From contig OY735225.1 of the NCBI GenBank assembly GCA_963457665.1, forward strand, positions 3,883,586 through 3,947,585: a stretch of 64,000 nucleotides of DNA. Reading direction: 5' to 3'. The DNA is from Thysanoteuthis rhombus. Taxonomy: Eukaryota > Mollusca > Cephalopoda > Oegopsida > Thysanoteuthidae. The notes below the pieces were generated by a model, which did no database searches, had not been told where the DNA came from, and worked only from the letters and a program-made list of their open reading frames with translations. Made by a program: the position numbers and the translations under genes. This document shows, piece after piece, positions 8,074-19,375 of the stretch. Every line of letters starts with the position of its first letter. The stretch's first letter is position 1.

Positions 8074-8077
8074 TTTT
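8074..8077 (+). terminator. Pol III terminator of tRNA-Ile (unit 1)
   Basis: T4 run 8 nt after the gene's 3' end, in the context ATCTTTT, conserved across the array. Confidence 0.75.
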
Positions 8078-8482
8078 CGAATCGAGTAGACATTATTGGC
8101 TCCCTCCAATGCTCAATGATTAGGTTCGATTGAAAAAATCAATTAAAAAAAAATTACCGCTGGCCCAATAGAACAATAGGTAGAATATGACGAGCATTTC
8201 TTTCTACATGTGTGCATGGTGTAATGGCCGCCTTCGTGCTATTAGTACATGAATGTGTTTACTGCAATGATGCCCGTCTTTGCTATCAATGTCTCCCTGA
8301 CTCATATTGACGCACCTATTACCGTGGATTTGGATGTTTTTTTCCTGTTCAATGTATAATAAATTCGTTTCTTCTTTTAATCCGTCCATCACAACTTGCT
8401 GACTTTATCAAGTGTACGGTGCGCTGATTTGTCAAGATTTCTTTCTTTGGCTTGATTTCTTTCGAGCAAAACACGCTGAGAA

Positions 8483-8555
8483 GTCCCTGTAGCGCAGGGG
8501 ATAGCGCGCTGGACTTCTAATCCAGAGGCCGTGGGTTCGAATCCCACCAGGGATG
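8483..8555 (+). tRNA. tRNA-Arg-TCT: tRNA-Arg (TCT), unit 2
   Basis: Consensus. Confidence 0.95.
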
Positions 8556-8706
8556 TTTGTATTTTATTTCATTCATCCTATTCAAGCTATAGCAGCCAGC
8601 AAACGTTTAGATTCGCTCACTGGAGGAATGCTTTGCTAGCTTTCGTTTGGAGGTAAATAAGCAACAATAGTCAGTATATATAATATGGGAGCGAAACAAA
8701 AGTGTC

Positions 8707-8780
8707 AGCCGGTTAGCTCAGTTGGTTAGAGCGTCGTGCTAATAACGCGAATGTCGTGGGTTCGAGCCCCATACTGGCCA
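8707..8780 (+). tRNA. tRNA-Ile-AAT: tRNA-Ile (AAT), unit 2, G1A variant
   Basis: A replaces G at position 1, leaving A1 opposite C72. Confidence 0.85.
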
Positions 8781-9189
8781 AGTGATCTTTTGGAATCGAG
8801 TATTGGCTCCCTCCAATGCTCAATGATTAGGTTCGATTGAAAAAATCAATTAAAAAAAAATTACCGCTGGCCCAATAGAACAATAGGTAGAATATGACGA
8901 GCATTTCTTTCTACATGTGTGCATGGTGTAATGGCCGCCTTCGTGCTATTAGTACATGAATGTGTTTACTGCAATGATGCCCGTCTTTGCTATCAATGTC
9001 TCCCTGACTCATATTGACGCACCTATTACCGTGGATTTGGATGTTTTTTTCCTGTTCAATGTATAATAAATTCGTTTCTTCTTTTAATCCCTCCATCACA
9101 ACTTGCTGACTTTATCAAGTGTACGGTGCGCTGATTTGTCAAGATTTCTTTCTTTGGCTTGATTTCTTTCGAGCAAAACACGCTGAGAA

Positions 9190-9262
9190 GTCCCTGTAGC
9201 GCAGGGGATAGCGCGCTGGACTTCTAATCCAGAGGCCGTGGGTTCGAATCCCACCAGGGATG
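9190..9262 (+). tRNA. tRNA-Arg-TCT: tRNA-Arg (TCT), unit 3
   Basis: Consensus. Confidence 0.95.
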
Positions 9263-9413
9263 TTTGTATTTTATTTCATTCATCCTATTCAAGCTATAGC
9301 AGCCAGCAAACGTTTAGATTCGCTCACTGGAGGAATGCTTTGCTAGCTTTCCTTTGGAGGTAAATAAGCAACAATAGTCAGTATATATAATATGGGAGCG
9401 AAACAAAAGTGTC

Positions 9414-9487
9414 AGCCGGTTAGCTCAGTTGGTTAGAGCGTCGTGCTAATAACGCGAATGTCGTGGGTTCGAGCCCCATACTGGCCA
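9414..9487 (+). tRNA. tRNA-Ile-AAT: tRNA-Ile (AAT), unit 3, G1A variant
   Basis: A1 opposite C72. Confidence 0.85.
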
Positions 9488-9896
9488 AGTGATCTTTTGG
9501 AATCGAGTATTGGCTCCCTCCAATGCTCAATGATTAGGTTCGATTGAAAAAATCAATTAAAAAAAAATTACCGCTGGCCCAATAGAACAATAGGTAGAAT
9601 ATGACGAGCATTTCTTTCTACATGTGTGCATGGTGTAATGGCCGCCTTCGTGCTATTAGTACATGAATGTGTTTACTGCAATGATGCCCGTCTTTGCTAT
9701 CAATGTCTCCCTGACTCATATTGACGCACCTATTACCGTGGATTTGGATGTTTTTTACCTGTTCAATGTATGATAAATTCGTTTCTTCTTTTAATCCGTC
9801 CATCACAACTTGCTGACTTTATCAAGTGTACGGTGCGCTGATTTGTCAAGATTTCTTTCTTTGGCTTGATTTCTTTCGAGCAAAACACGCTGAGAA

Positions 9897-9969
9897 GTCC
9901 CTGTAGCGCAGGGGATAGCGCGCTGGACTTCTAATCCAGAGGCCGTGGGTTCGAATCCCACCAGGGATG
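9897..9969 (+). tRNA. tRNA-Arg-TCT: tRNA-Arg (TCT), unit 4
   Basis: Consensus. Confidence 0.95.
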
Positions 9970-10120
9970 TTTGTATTTTATTTCATTCATCCTATTCAAG
10001 CTATAGCAGCCAGCAAACGTTTAGATTCGCTCACTGGAGGAATGCTTTGCTAGCTTTCGTTTGGAGGTAAATAAGCAACAATAGTCAGTATATATAATAT
10101 GGGAGCGAAACAAAAGTGTC

Positions 10121-10194
10121 AGCCGGTTAGCTCAGTTGGTTAGAGCGTCGTGCTAATAACGCGAATGTCGTGGGTTCGAGCCCCATACTGGCCA
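10121..10194 (+). tRNA. tRNA-Ile-AAT: tRNA-Ile (AAT), unit 4, G1A variant
   Basis: A1 opposite C72. Confidence 0.85.
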
Positions 10195-10603
10195 AGTGAT
10201 CTTTTGGAATCGAGTATTGGCTCCCTCCAATGCTCAATGATTAGGTTCGATTGAAAAAATCAATTAAAAAAAAATTACCGCTGGCCCAATAGAACAATAG
10301 GTAGAATATGACGAGCATTTCTTTCTACATGTGTGCATGGTGTAATGGCCGCCTTCGTGCTATTAGTACATGAATGTGTTTACTGCAATGATGCCCGTCT
10401 TTGCTATCAATGTCTCCCTGACTCATATTGACGCACCTATTACCGTGGATTTGGATGTTTTTTTCCTGTTCAATGTATGATAAATTCGTTTCTTCTTTTA
10501 ATCCCTCCATCACAACTTGCTGACTTTATCAAGTGTACGGTGCGCTGATTTGTCAAGATTTCTTTCTTTGGCTTGATTTCTTTCGAGCAAAACTCGCTGA
10601 GAA

Positions 10604-10676
10604 GTCCCTGTAGCGCAGGGGATAGCGCGCTGGACTTCTAATCCAGAGGCCGTGGGTTCGAATCCCACCAGGGATG
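10604..10676 (+). tRNA. tRNA-Arg-TCT: tRNA-Arg (TCT), unit 5
   Basis: Consensus; followed by the 9-nt spacer deletion. Confidence 0.95.
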
Positions 10677-10818
10677 TTTGTATTTTATTTCATTCAAGCT
10701 ATAGCAGCCAGCGAACATTTAGATTCGCTCACTGGAGGAATGCTTTGCTAGCTTTCCTTTGGAGGTAAATAAGCAACAATAGTCAGTATATATAATATGG
10801 GAGCGAAACGAAAGTGTC

Positions 10819-10892
10819 GGCCGGTTAGCTCAGTTGGTTAGAGCGTCGTGCTAATAACGCGAATGTCGTGGGTTCGAGCCCCATACTGGCCA
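10819..10892 (+). tRNA. tRNA-Ile-AAT: tRNA-Ile (AAT), unit 5
   Basis: Consensus; only 142 nt from the Arg gene. Confidence 0.95.
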
Positions 10893-11301
10893 AGTGATCT
10901 TTTGGAATCGAGTATTGGCTCCCTCCAATGCTCAATGATTAGGTTCGATTGAAAAAATCAATTAAAAAAAAATTACCGCTGGCCCAATAGAACAATAGGT
11001 AGAATATGACGAGCATTTCTTTCTACATGTGTGCATGGTGTAATGGCCGCCTTCGTGCTATTAGTACATGAATGTGTTTACTGCGATGATGGCCGTCTTT
11101 GCTATCAATGTCTCCCTGACTCATATTGACGCACCTATTACCGTGGATTTGGATGTTTTTTTCCTGTTCAATGTATGATAAATTCGTTTCTTCTTTTAAT
11201 CCCTCCATCACAACTTGCTGACTTTATCAAGTGTACGGTGCGCTGACTTGTCAAGATTTCTTTCTTTGGCTTGATTTCTTTCGAGCAAAACACGCTGAGA
11301 A

Positions 11302-11374
11302 GTCCCTGTAGCGCAGGGGATAGCGCGCTGGACTTCTAATCCAGAGGCCGTGGGTTCGAATCCCACCAGGGATG
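11302..11374 (+). tRNA. tRNA-Arg-TCT: tRNA-Arg (TCT), unit 6
   Basis: Consensus. Confidence 0.95.
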
Positions 11375-11525
11375 TTTGTATTTTATTTCATTCATCCTAT
11401 TCAAGCTATAGCAGCCAGCAAACGTTTAGATTCGCTCACTGGAGGAATGCTTTGCTAGCTTTCGTTTGGAGGTAAATAAGCAACAATAGTCAGTATATAT
11501 AATATGGGAGCGAAACAAAAGTGTC

Positions 11526-11599
11526 AGCCGGTTAGCTCAGTTGGTTAGAGCGTCGTGCTAATAACGCGAATGTCGTGGGTTCGAGCCCCATACTGGCCA
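11526..11599 (+). tRNA. tRNA-Ile-AAT: tRNA-Ile (AAT), unit 6, G1A variant
   Basis: A1 opposite C72. Confidence 0.85.
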
Positions 11600-12008
11600 A
11601 GTGATCTTTTGGAATCGAGTATTGGCTCCCTCCAATGCTCAATGATTAGGTTCGATTGAAAAAATCAATTAAAAAAAAATTACCGCTGGCCCAATAGAAC
11701 AATAGGTAGAATATGACGAGCATTTCTTTCTACATGTGTGCATGGTGTAATGGCCGCCTTCGTGCTATTAGTACATGAATGTGTTTACTGCAATGATGCC
11801 CGTCTTTGCTATCAATGTCTCCCTGACTCATATTGACGCACCTATTACCGTGGATTTGGATGTTTTTTACCTGTTCAATGTATGATAAATTCGTTTCTTC
11901 TTTTAATCCCTCCATCACAACTTGCTGACTTTATCAAGTGTACGGTGCGCTGATTTGTCAAGATTTCTTTCTTTGGCCTGATTTCTTTCGAGCAAAACAC
12001 GCTGAGAA

Positions 12009-12081
12009 GTCCCTGTAGCGCAGGGGATAGCGCGCTGGACTTCTAATCCAGAGGCCGTGGGTTCGAATCCCACCAGGGATG
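12009..12081 (+). tRNA. tRNA-Arg-TCT: tRNA-Arg (TCT), unit 7
   Basis: Consensus. Confidence 0.95.
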
Positions 12082-12232
12082 TTTGTATTTTATTTCATTC
12101 ATCCTATTCAAGCTATAGCAGCCAGCAAACGTTTAGATTCGCTCACTGGAGGAATGCTTTGCTAGCTTTCGTTTGGAGGTAAATAAGCAACAATAGTCAG
12201 TATATATAATATGGGAGCGAAACAAAAGTGTC

Positions 12233-12306
12233 AGCCGGTTAGCTCAGTTGGTTAGAGCGTCGTGCTAATAACGCGAATGTCGTGGGTTCGAGCCCCATAC
12301 TGGCCA
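12233..12306 (+). tRNA. tRNA-Ile-AAT: tRNA-Ile (AAT), unit 7, G1A variant
   Basis: A1 opposite C72. Confidence 0.85.
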
Positions 12307-12715
12307 AGTGATCTTTTGGAATCGAGTATTGGCTCCCTCCAATGCTCAATGATTAGGTTCGATTGAAAAAATCAATTAAAAAAAAATTACCGCTGGCCCA
12401 ATAGAACAATAGGTAGAATATGACGAGCATTTCTTTCTACATGTGTGCATGGTGTAATGGCCGCCTTCGTGCTATTAGTACATGAATGTGTTTACTGCAA
12501 TGATGCCCGTCTTTGCTATCAATGTCTCCCTGACTCATATTGACGCACCTATTACCGTGGATTTGGATGTTTTTTTCCTGTTCAATGTATAATAAATTCG
12601 TTTCTTCTTTTAATCCCTCCATCACAACTTGCTGACTTTATCAAGTGTACGGTGCGCTGATTTGTCAAGATTTCTTTCTTTGGCTTGATTTCTTTCGAGC
12701 AAAACACGCTGAGAA

Positions 12716-12788
12716 GTCCCTGTAGCGCAGGGGATAGCGCGCTGGACTTCTAATCCAGAGGCCGTGGGTTCGAATCCCACCAGGGATG
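12716..12788 (+). tRNA. tRNA-Arg-TCT: tRNA-Arg (TCT), unit 8
   Basis: Consensus. Confidence 0.95.
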
Positions 12789-12939
12789 TTTGTATTTTAT
12801 TTCATTCATCCTATTCAAGCTATAGCAGCCAGCAAACGTTTAGATTCGCTCACTGGAGGAATGCTTTGCTAGCTTTCCTTTGGAGGTAAATAAGCAACAA
12901 TAGTCAGTATATATAATATGGGAGCGAAACAAAAGTGTC

Positions 12940-13013
12940 AGCCGGTTAGCTCAGTTGGTTAGAGCGTCGTGCTAATAACGCGAATGTCGTGGGTTCGAGC
13001 CCCATACTGGCCA
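12940..13013 (+). tRNA. tRNA-Ile-AAT: tRNA-Ile (AAT), unit 8, G1A variant
   Basis: A1 opposite C72. Confidence 0.85.
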
Positions 13014-13422
13014 AGTGATCTTTTGGAATCGAGTATTGGCTCCCTCCAATGCTCAATGATTAGGTTCGATTGAAAAAATCAATTAAAAAAAAATTACCGC
13101 TGGCCCAATAGAACAATAGGTAGAATATGACGAGCATTTCTTTCTACATGTGTGCATGGTGTAATGGCCGCCTTCGTGCTATTAGTACATGACTGTGTTT
13201 ACTGCAATGATGCCCGTCTTTGCTATCAATGTCTCCCTGACTCATATTGAGGCACCTATTACCGTGGATTTGGATGTTTTTTACCTGTTCAATGTATGAT
13301 AAATTCGTTTCTTCTTTTAATCCGTCCATCACAACTTGCTGACTTTATCAAGTGTACGGTGCGCTGATTTGTCAAGATTTCTTTCTTTGGCTTGATTTCT
13401 TTCGAGCAAAACACGCTGAGAA

Positions 13423-13495
13423 GTCCCTGTAGCGCAGGGGATAGCGCGCTGGACTTCTAATCCAGAGGCCGTGGGTTCGAATCCCACCAGGGATG
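13423..13495 (+). tRNA. tRNA-Arg-TCT: tRNA-Arg (TCT), unit 9
   Basis: Consensus. Confidence 0.95.
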
Positions 13496-13646
13496 TTTGT
13501 ATTTTATTTCATTCATCCTATTCAAGCTATAGCAGCCAGCAAACGTTTAGATTCGCTCACTGGAGGAATGCTTTGCTAGCTTTCGTTTGGAGGTAAATAA
13601 GCAACAATAGTCAGTATATATAATATGGGAGCGAAACAAAAGTGTC

Positions 13647-13720
13647 AGCCGGTTAGCTCAGTTGGTTAGAGCGTCGTGCTAATAACGCGAATGTCGTGGG
13701 TTCGAGCCCCATACTGGCCA
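13647..13720 (+). tRNA. tRNA-Ile-AAT: tRNA-Ile (AAT), unit 9, G1A variant
   Basis: A1 opposite C72. Confidence 0.85.
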
Positions 13721-14129
13721 AGTGATCTTTTGGAATCGAGTATTGGCTCCCTCCAATGCTCAATGATTAGGTTCGATTGAAAAAATCAATTAAAAAAAAA
13801 TTACCGCTGGCCCAATAGAACAATAGGTAGAATATGACGAGCATTTCTTTCTACATGTGTGCATGGTGTAATGGCCGCCTTCGTGCTATTAGTACATGAA
13901 TGTGTTTACTGCAATGATGCCCGTCTTTGCTATCAATGTCTCCCTGACTCATATTGACGCACCTATTACCGTGGATTTGGATGTTTTTTTCCTGTTCAAT
14001 GTATGATAAATTCGTTTCTTCTTTTAATCCCTCCATCACAACTTGCTGACTTTATCAAGTGTACGGTGCGCTGATTTGTCAAGATTTCTTTCTTTGGCTT
14101 GATTTCTTTCGAGCAAAACTCGCTGAGAA

Positions 14130-14202
14130 GTCCCTCTAGCGCAGGGGATAGCGCGCTGGACTTCTAATCCAGAGGCCGTGGGTTCGAATCCCACCAGGGA
14201 TG
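14130..14202 (+). tRNA. tRNA-Arg-TCT: tRNA-Arg (TCT), unit 10, G7C variant
   Basis: C at 14136 replaces G7 and breaks the last acceptor pair with C66. Confidence 0.85.
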
Positions 14203-14344
14203 TTTGTATTTTATTTCATTCAAGCTATAGCAGCCAGCGAACATTTAGATTCGCTCACTGGAGGAATGCTTTGCTAGCTTTCCTTTGGAGGTAAATAAGC
14301 AACAATAGTCAGTATATATAATATGGGAGCGAAACGAAAGTGTC

Positions 14345-14418
14345 GGCCGGTTAGCTCAGTTGGTTAGAGCGTCGTGCTAATAACGCGAATGTCGTGGGTT
14401 CGAGCCCCATACTGGCCA
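14345..14418 (+). tRNA. tRNA-Ile-AAT: tRNA-Ile (AAT), unit 10
   Basis: Consensus; unit has the 9-nt spacer deletion. Confidence 0.95.
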
Positions 14419-14827
14419 AGTGATCTTTTGGAATCGAGTATTGGCTCCCTCCAATGCTCAATGATTAGGTTCGATTGAAAAAATCAATTAAAAAAAAATT
14501 ACCGCTGGCCCAATAGAACAATAGGTAGAATATGACGAGCATTTCTTTCTACATGTGTGCATGGTGTAATGGCCGCCTTCGTGCTATTAGTACATGAATG
14601 TGTTTACTGCGATGATGGCCGTCTTTGCTATCAATGTCTCCCTGACTCATATTGACGCACCTATTACCGTGGATTTGGATGTTTTTTTCCTGTTCAATGT
14701 ATGATAAATTCGTTTCTTCTTTTAATCCCTCCATCACAACTTGCTGACTTTATCAAGTGTACGGTGCGCTGACTTGTCAAGATTTCTTTCTTTGGCTTGA
14801 TTTCTTTCGAGCAAAACACGCTGAGAA

Positions 14828-14900
14828 GTCCCTGTAGCGCAGGGGATAGCGCGCTGGACATCTAATCCAGAGGCCGTGGGTTCGAATCCCACCAGGGATG
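14828..14900 (+). tRNA. tRNA-Arg-TCT: tRNA-Arg (TCT), unit 11, U33A variant
   Basis: A at 14860 replaces the near-invariant U33, giving loop CATCTAA. The anticodon U-turn would be impaired, so this copy is probably inactive in translation. Confidence 0.75.
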
Positions 14901-15051
14901 TTTGTATTTAATTTCATTCATCCTATTCAAGCTATAGCAGCCAGCGAACGTTTAGATTCGCTCACTGGAGGAATGCTTTGCTAGCTTTCGTTTGGAGGTA
15001 AATAAGCAACAATAGTCAGTATATATAATATGGGAGCGAAACAAAAGTGTC

Positions 15052-15125
15052 GGCCGGTTAGCTCAGTTGGTTAGAGCGTCGTGCTAATAACGCGAATGTC
15101 GTGGGTTCGAGCCCCATACTGGCCA
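15052..15125 (+). tRNA. tRNA-Ile-AAT: tRNA-Ile (AAT), unit 11
   Basis: Consensus. Confidence 0.95.
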
Positions 15126-15534
15126 AGTGATCTTTTGGAATCGAGTATTGGCTCCCTCCAATGCTCAATGATTAGGTTCGATTGAAAAAATCAAATAAAA
15201 AAAAATTACCGCTGGCCCAATAGAACAATAGGTAGAATATGACGAGTATTTCTTTCTACATGTGTGCATGGTGTAATGGCCGCCTTCGTGCTATTAGTAC
15301 ATGAATGTGTTTACTGCGATGATGGCCGTCTTTGCTATCAATGTCTCCCTGACTCATATTGACGCACCTATTACCGTGGATTTGGATGTTTTTTTCCTGT
15401 TCAATGTATGATAAATTCGTTTCTTCTTTTAATCCCTCCATCACAACTTGCTGACTTTATCAAGTGTACGGTGCGCTGATTTGTCAAGATTTCTTTCTTT
15501 GGCTTGATTTCTTTCGAGCCAAACACGCTGAGAA

Positions 15535-15607
15535 GTCCCTGTAGCGCAGGGGATAGCGCGCTGGACTTCTAATCCAGAGGCCGTGGGTTCGAATCCCACC
15601 AGGGATG
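15535..15607 (+). tRNA. tRNA-Arg-TCT: tRNA-Arg (TCT), unit 12
   Basis: Consensus. Confidence 0.95.
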
Positions 15608-15758
15608 TTTGTATTTTATTTCATTCATCCTATTCAAGCTATAGCAGCCAGCGAACGTTTAGATTCGCTCACTGGAGGAATGCTTTGCTAGCTTTCCTTT
15701 GGAGGTAAATAAGCAACAATAGTCAGTATATATAATATGGGAGCGAAACGAAAGTGTC

Positions 15759-15832
15759 GGCCGGTTAGCTCAGTTGGTTAGAGCGTCGTGCTAATAACGC
15801 GAATGTCGTGGGTTCGAGCCCCATACTGGCCA
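15759..15832 (+). tRNA. tRNA-Ile-AAT: tRNA-Ile (AAT), unit 12
   Basis: Consensus. Confidence 0.95.
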
Positions 15833-16241
15833 AGTGATCTTTTGGAATCGAGTATTGGCTCCCTCCAATGCTCAATGATTAGGTTCGATTGAAAAAATCA
15901 ATTAAAAAAAAATTACCGCTGGCCCAATAGAACAATAGGTAGAATATGACGAGCATTTCTTTCTACATGTGTGCATGGTGTAATGGCCGCCTTCGTGCTA
16001 TTAGTACATGAATGTGTTTACTGCGATGATGCCCGTCTTTGCTATCAATGTCTCCCTGACTCATATTGACGCACCTATTACCGTGGATTTGGATGTTTTT
16101 TACCTGTTCAATGTATGATAAATTCGTTTCTTCTTTTAATCCCTCCATCACAACTTGCTGACTTTATCAAGTGTACGGTGCGCTGATTTGTCAAGATTTC
16201 TTTCTTTGGCTTGATTTCTTTCGAGCAAAACACGCTGAGAA

Positions 16242-16314
16242 GTCCCTGTAGCGCAGGGGATAGCGCGCTGGACTTCTAATCCAGAGGCCGTGGGTTCGAA
16301 TCCCACCAGGGATG
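16242..16314 (+). tRNA. tRNA-Arg-TCT: tRNA-Arg (TCT), unit 13
   Basis: Consensus. Confidence 0.95.
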
Positions 16315-16465
16315 TTTGTATTTTATTTCATTCATCCTATTCAAGCTATAGCAGCCAGCGAACGTTTAGATTCGCTCACTGGAGGAATGCTTTGCTAGCT
16401 TTCCTTTGGAGGTAAATAAGCAACAATAGTCAGTATATATAATATGGGAGCAAAACGAAAGTGTC

Positions 16466-16539
16466 GGCCAGTTAGCTCAGTTGGTTAGAGCGTCGTGTTA
16501 ATAACGCGAATGTCGTGGGTTCGAGCCCCATACTGGCCA
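16466..16539 (+). tRNA. tRNA-Ile-AAT: tRNA-Ile (AAT), unit 13, G5A/C32U
   Basis: G5A turns the G-U acceptor pair into A-U. The loop is TTAATAA. Confidence 0.9.
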
Positions 16540-16956
16540 AGTGATCTTTTGGAATCGAGTAGACATTATTGGCTCCCTCCAATGCTCAATGATTAGGTTC
16601 GATTGAAAAAAATCAATTAAAAAAAAATTACCGCTGGCCCAATAGAACAATAGGTAGAATATGACGAGCATTTCTTTCTACATGTGTGCATGGTGTAATG
16701 GCCGCCTTCGTGCTATTAGTACATGAATGTGTTTACTGCGATGATGCCCGTCTTTGCTATCAATGTCTCCCTGACTCATATTGACGCACCTATTACCGTG
16801 GATTTGGATGTTTTTTTCCTGTTCAATGTATGATAAATTCGTTTCTTCTTTTAATCCGTTCATCACAACTTGCTGACTTTATCAAGTGTACGGTGCGCTG
16901 ATTTGTCAAGATTTCTTTCTTTGGCTTGATTTCTTTCGAGCAAAACACGCTGAGAA

Positions 16957-17029
16957 GTCCCTGTAGCGCAGGGGATAGCGCGCTGGACTTCTAATCCAGA
17001 GGCCGTGGGTTCGAATCCCACCAGGGATG
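16957..17029 (+). tRNA. tRNA-Arg-TCT: tRNA-Arg (TCT), unit 14
   Basis: Consensus. Confidence 0.95.
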
Positions 17030-17180
17030 TTTGTATTTTATTTCATTCATCCTATTCAAGCTATAGCAGCCAGCGAACGTTTAGATTCGCTCACTGGAGG
17101 AATGCTTTGCTAGCTTTCCTTTGGAGGTAAATAAGCAACAATAGTCAGTATATATAATATGGGAGCGAAACGAAAGTGTC

Positions 17181-17254
17181 AGCCGGTTAGCTCAGTTGGT
17201 TAGAGCGTCGTGCTAATAACGCGAATGTCGTGGGTTCGAGCCCCATACTGGCCA
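17181..17254 (+). tRNA. tRNA-Ile-AAT: tRNA-Ile (AAT), unit 14, G1A variant
   Basis: A1 opposite C72; the last unit with this change. Confidence 0.85.
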
Positions 17255-17663
17255 AGTGATCTTTTGGAATCGAGTATTGGCTCCCTCCAATGCTCAATGA
17301 TTAGGTTCGATTGAAAAAATCAATTAAAAAAAAATTACCGCTGGCCCAATAGAACAATAGGTAGAATATGACGAGCATTTCTTTCTACATGTGTGCATGG
17401 TGTAATGGCCGCCTTCGTGCTATTAGTACATGAATGTGTTTACTGCGATTATGGCCGTCTTTGCTATCAATGTCTCCCTGACTCATATTGACGCACCTAT
17501 TACCGTGGATTTGGATGTTTTTTTCCTGTTCAATGTATGATAAATTCGTTTCTTCTTTTAATCCGTCCATCACAACTTGCTGACTTTATCAAGTGTACGG
17601 TGCGCTGATTTGTCAAGATTTCTTTCTTTGGCTTGATTTCTTTCGAGCAAAACACGCTGAGAA

Positions 17664-17736
17664 GTCCCTGTAGCGCAGGGGATAGCGCGCTGGACTTCTA
17701 ATCCAGAGGCCGTGGGTTCGAATCCCACCAGGGATG
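17664..17736 (+). tRNA. tRNA-Arg-TCT: tRNA-Arg (TCT), unit 15
   Basis: Consensus. Confidence 0.95.
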
Positions 17737-17887
17737 TTTGTATTTTATTTCATTCATCCTATTCAAGCTATAGCAGCCAGCGAACGTTTAGATTCGCTCA
17801 CTGGAGAAATGCTTTGCTAGCTTTCCTTTGGAGGTAAATAAGCAACAATAGTCAGTATATATAATATGGGAGCGAAACGAAAGTGTC

Positions 17888-17961
17888 GGCCGGTTAGCTC
17901 AGTTGGTTAGAGCGTCGTGCTAATAACGCGAATGTCGTGGGTTCGAGCCCCATACTGGCCA
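17888..17961 (+). tRNA. tRNA-Ile-AAT: tRNA-Ile (AAT), unit 15
   Basis: Consensus. Confidence 0.95.
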
Positions 17962-18370
17962 AGTGATCTTTTGGAATCGAGTATTGGCTCCCTCCAATGC
18001 TCAATGATTAGGTTCGATTGAAAAAATCAATTAAAAAAAAATTACCGCTGGCCCAATAGAACAATAGGTAGAATATGACGAGCATTTCTTTCTACATGTG
18101 TGCATGGTGTAATGGCCGCCTTCGTGCTATTAGTACATGAATGTGTTTACTGCGATGATGCCCGTCTTTGCTATCAATGTCTGCCTGACTCATATTGACG
18201 CACCTATTACCGTGGATTTGGATGTTTTTTTCCTGTTCAATGTATGATAAATTCGTTTCTTCTTTTAATCCCTCCATCACAACTTGCTGACTTTATCAAG
18301 TGTACGGTGCGCTGATTTGTCAAGATTTCTTTCTTTGGCTTGATTTCTTTCGAGCAAAACACGCTGAGAA

Positions 18371-18443
18371 GTCCCTGTAGCGCAGGGGATAGCGCGCTGG
18401 AATTCTAATCCAGAGGCCGTGGGTTCGAATCCCACCAGGGATG
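18371..18443 (+). tRNA. tRNA-Arg-TCT: tRNA-Arg (TCT), unit 16, C32A variant
   Basis: Loop ATTCTAA; A at 18402 replaces C32. Confidence 0.9.
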
Positions 18444-18594
18444 TTTGTATTTTATTTCATTCATCCTATTCAAGCTATAGCAGCCAGCGAACGTTTAGAT
18501 TCGCTCACTGGAGGAATGCTTTGCTAGCTTTCCTTTGGAGGTAAATAAGCAACAATAGTCAGTATATATAATATGGGAGCGAAACAAAAGTGTC

Positions 18595-18668
18595 GGCCGG
18601 TTAGCTCAGTTGGTTAGAGCGTCGTGCTAATAACGCGAATGTCGTGGGTTCGAGCCCCATACTGGCCA
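18595..18668 (+). tRNA. tRNA-Ile-AAT: tRNA-Ile (AAT), unit 16
   Basis: Consensus. Confidence 0.95.
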
Positions 18669-19077
18669 AGTGATCTTTTGGAATCGAGTATTGGCTCCCT
18701 CCAATGCTCAATGATTAGGTTCGATTGAAAAAATCAATTAAAAAAAAATTACCGCTGGCCCAATAGAACAATAGGTAGAATATGACGAGCATTTCTTTCT
18801 ACATGTGTGCATGGTGTAATGGCCGCCTTCGTGCTATTAGTACATGAATGTGTTTACTGCGATGATGGCCGTCTTTGCTATCAATGTCTCCCTGACTCAT
18901 ATTGACGCACCTATTACCGTGGATTTGGATGTTTTTTTCCTGTTCAATGTATGATAAATTCGTTTCTTCTTTTAATCCGTCCATCACAACTTGCTGACTT
19001 TATCAAGTGTACGGTGCGCTGATTTGTCAAGATTTCTTTCTTTGGCTTGATTTCTTTCGAGCAAAACACGCTGAGAA

Positions 19078-19150
19078 GTCCCTGTAGCGCAGGGGATAGC
19101 GCGCTGGACTTCTAATCCAGAGGCCGTGGGTTCGAATCCCACCAGGGATG
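19078..19150 (+). tRNA. tRNA-Arg-TCT: tRNA-Arg (TCT), unit 17
   Basis: Consensus. Confidence 0.95.
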
Positions 19151-19301
19151 TTTGTATTTTATTTCATTCATCCTATTCAAGCTATAGCAGCCAGCGAACG
19201 TTTAGATTCGCTCACTGGAGGAATGCTTTGCTAGCTTTCCTTTGGAGGTAAATAAGCAACAATAGTCAGTATATATAATATGGGAGCGAAACGAAAGTGT
19301 C

Positions 19302-19375
19302 GGCCAGTTAGCTCAGTTGGTTAGAGCGTCGTGTTAATAACGCGAATGTCGTGGGTTCAAGCCCCATACTGGCCA
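19302..19375 (+). tRNA. tRNA-Ile-AAT: tRNA-Ile (AAT), unit 17, G5A/C32U/G57A
   Basis: Same G5A and C32U as unit 13, plus TTCAAGC in the T loop. It is the apparent parent of the unit 21 haplotype. Confidence 0.9.

Larger units (their letters stand above)
7441..8154 (+). repeat. Array unit 1 (left edge, 714-bp form)
   Basis: This unit has private bases not seen in most others: GTAATGACC for GTAATGGCC at 7506-7514, CATGCTG before the Arg gene, and CTTTTCGAA after the Ile gene. It also carries the AGACATT insertion. Edge units of tandem arrays are commonly less homogenised. The 328-nt leader spacer holds an incidental 62-codon frame on - (7490-7678). Confidence 0.9.
8862..14899 (+). repeat. Higher-order duplication: units 3-6 resemble units 8-11
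   Basis: Offset 3526 bp. Shared private markers in order: TTCCTTTGG in units 3 and 8 within a TTCGTTTGG background; TTTTTTACC in 4 and 9; the 9-nt deletion with AAAACTCGCTG and GCGAACATTT in 5 and 10; GATGGCCGTC with GCTGACTTG in 6 and 11. Confidence 0.75.
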
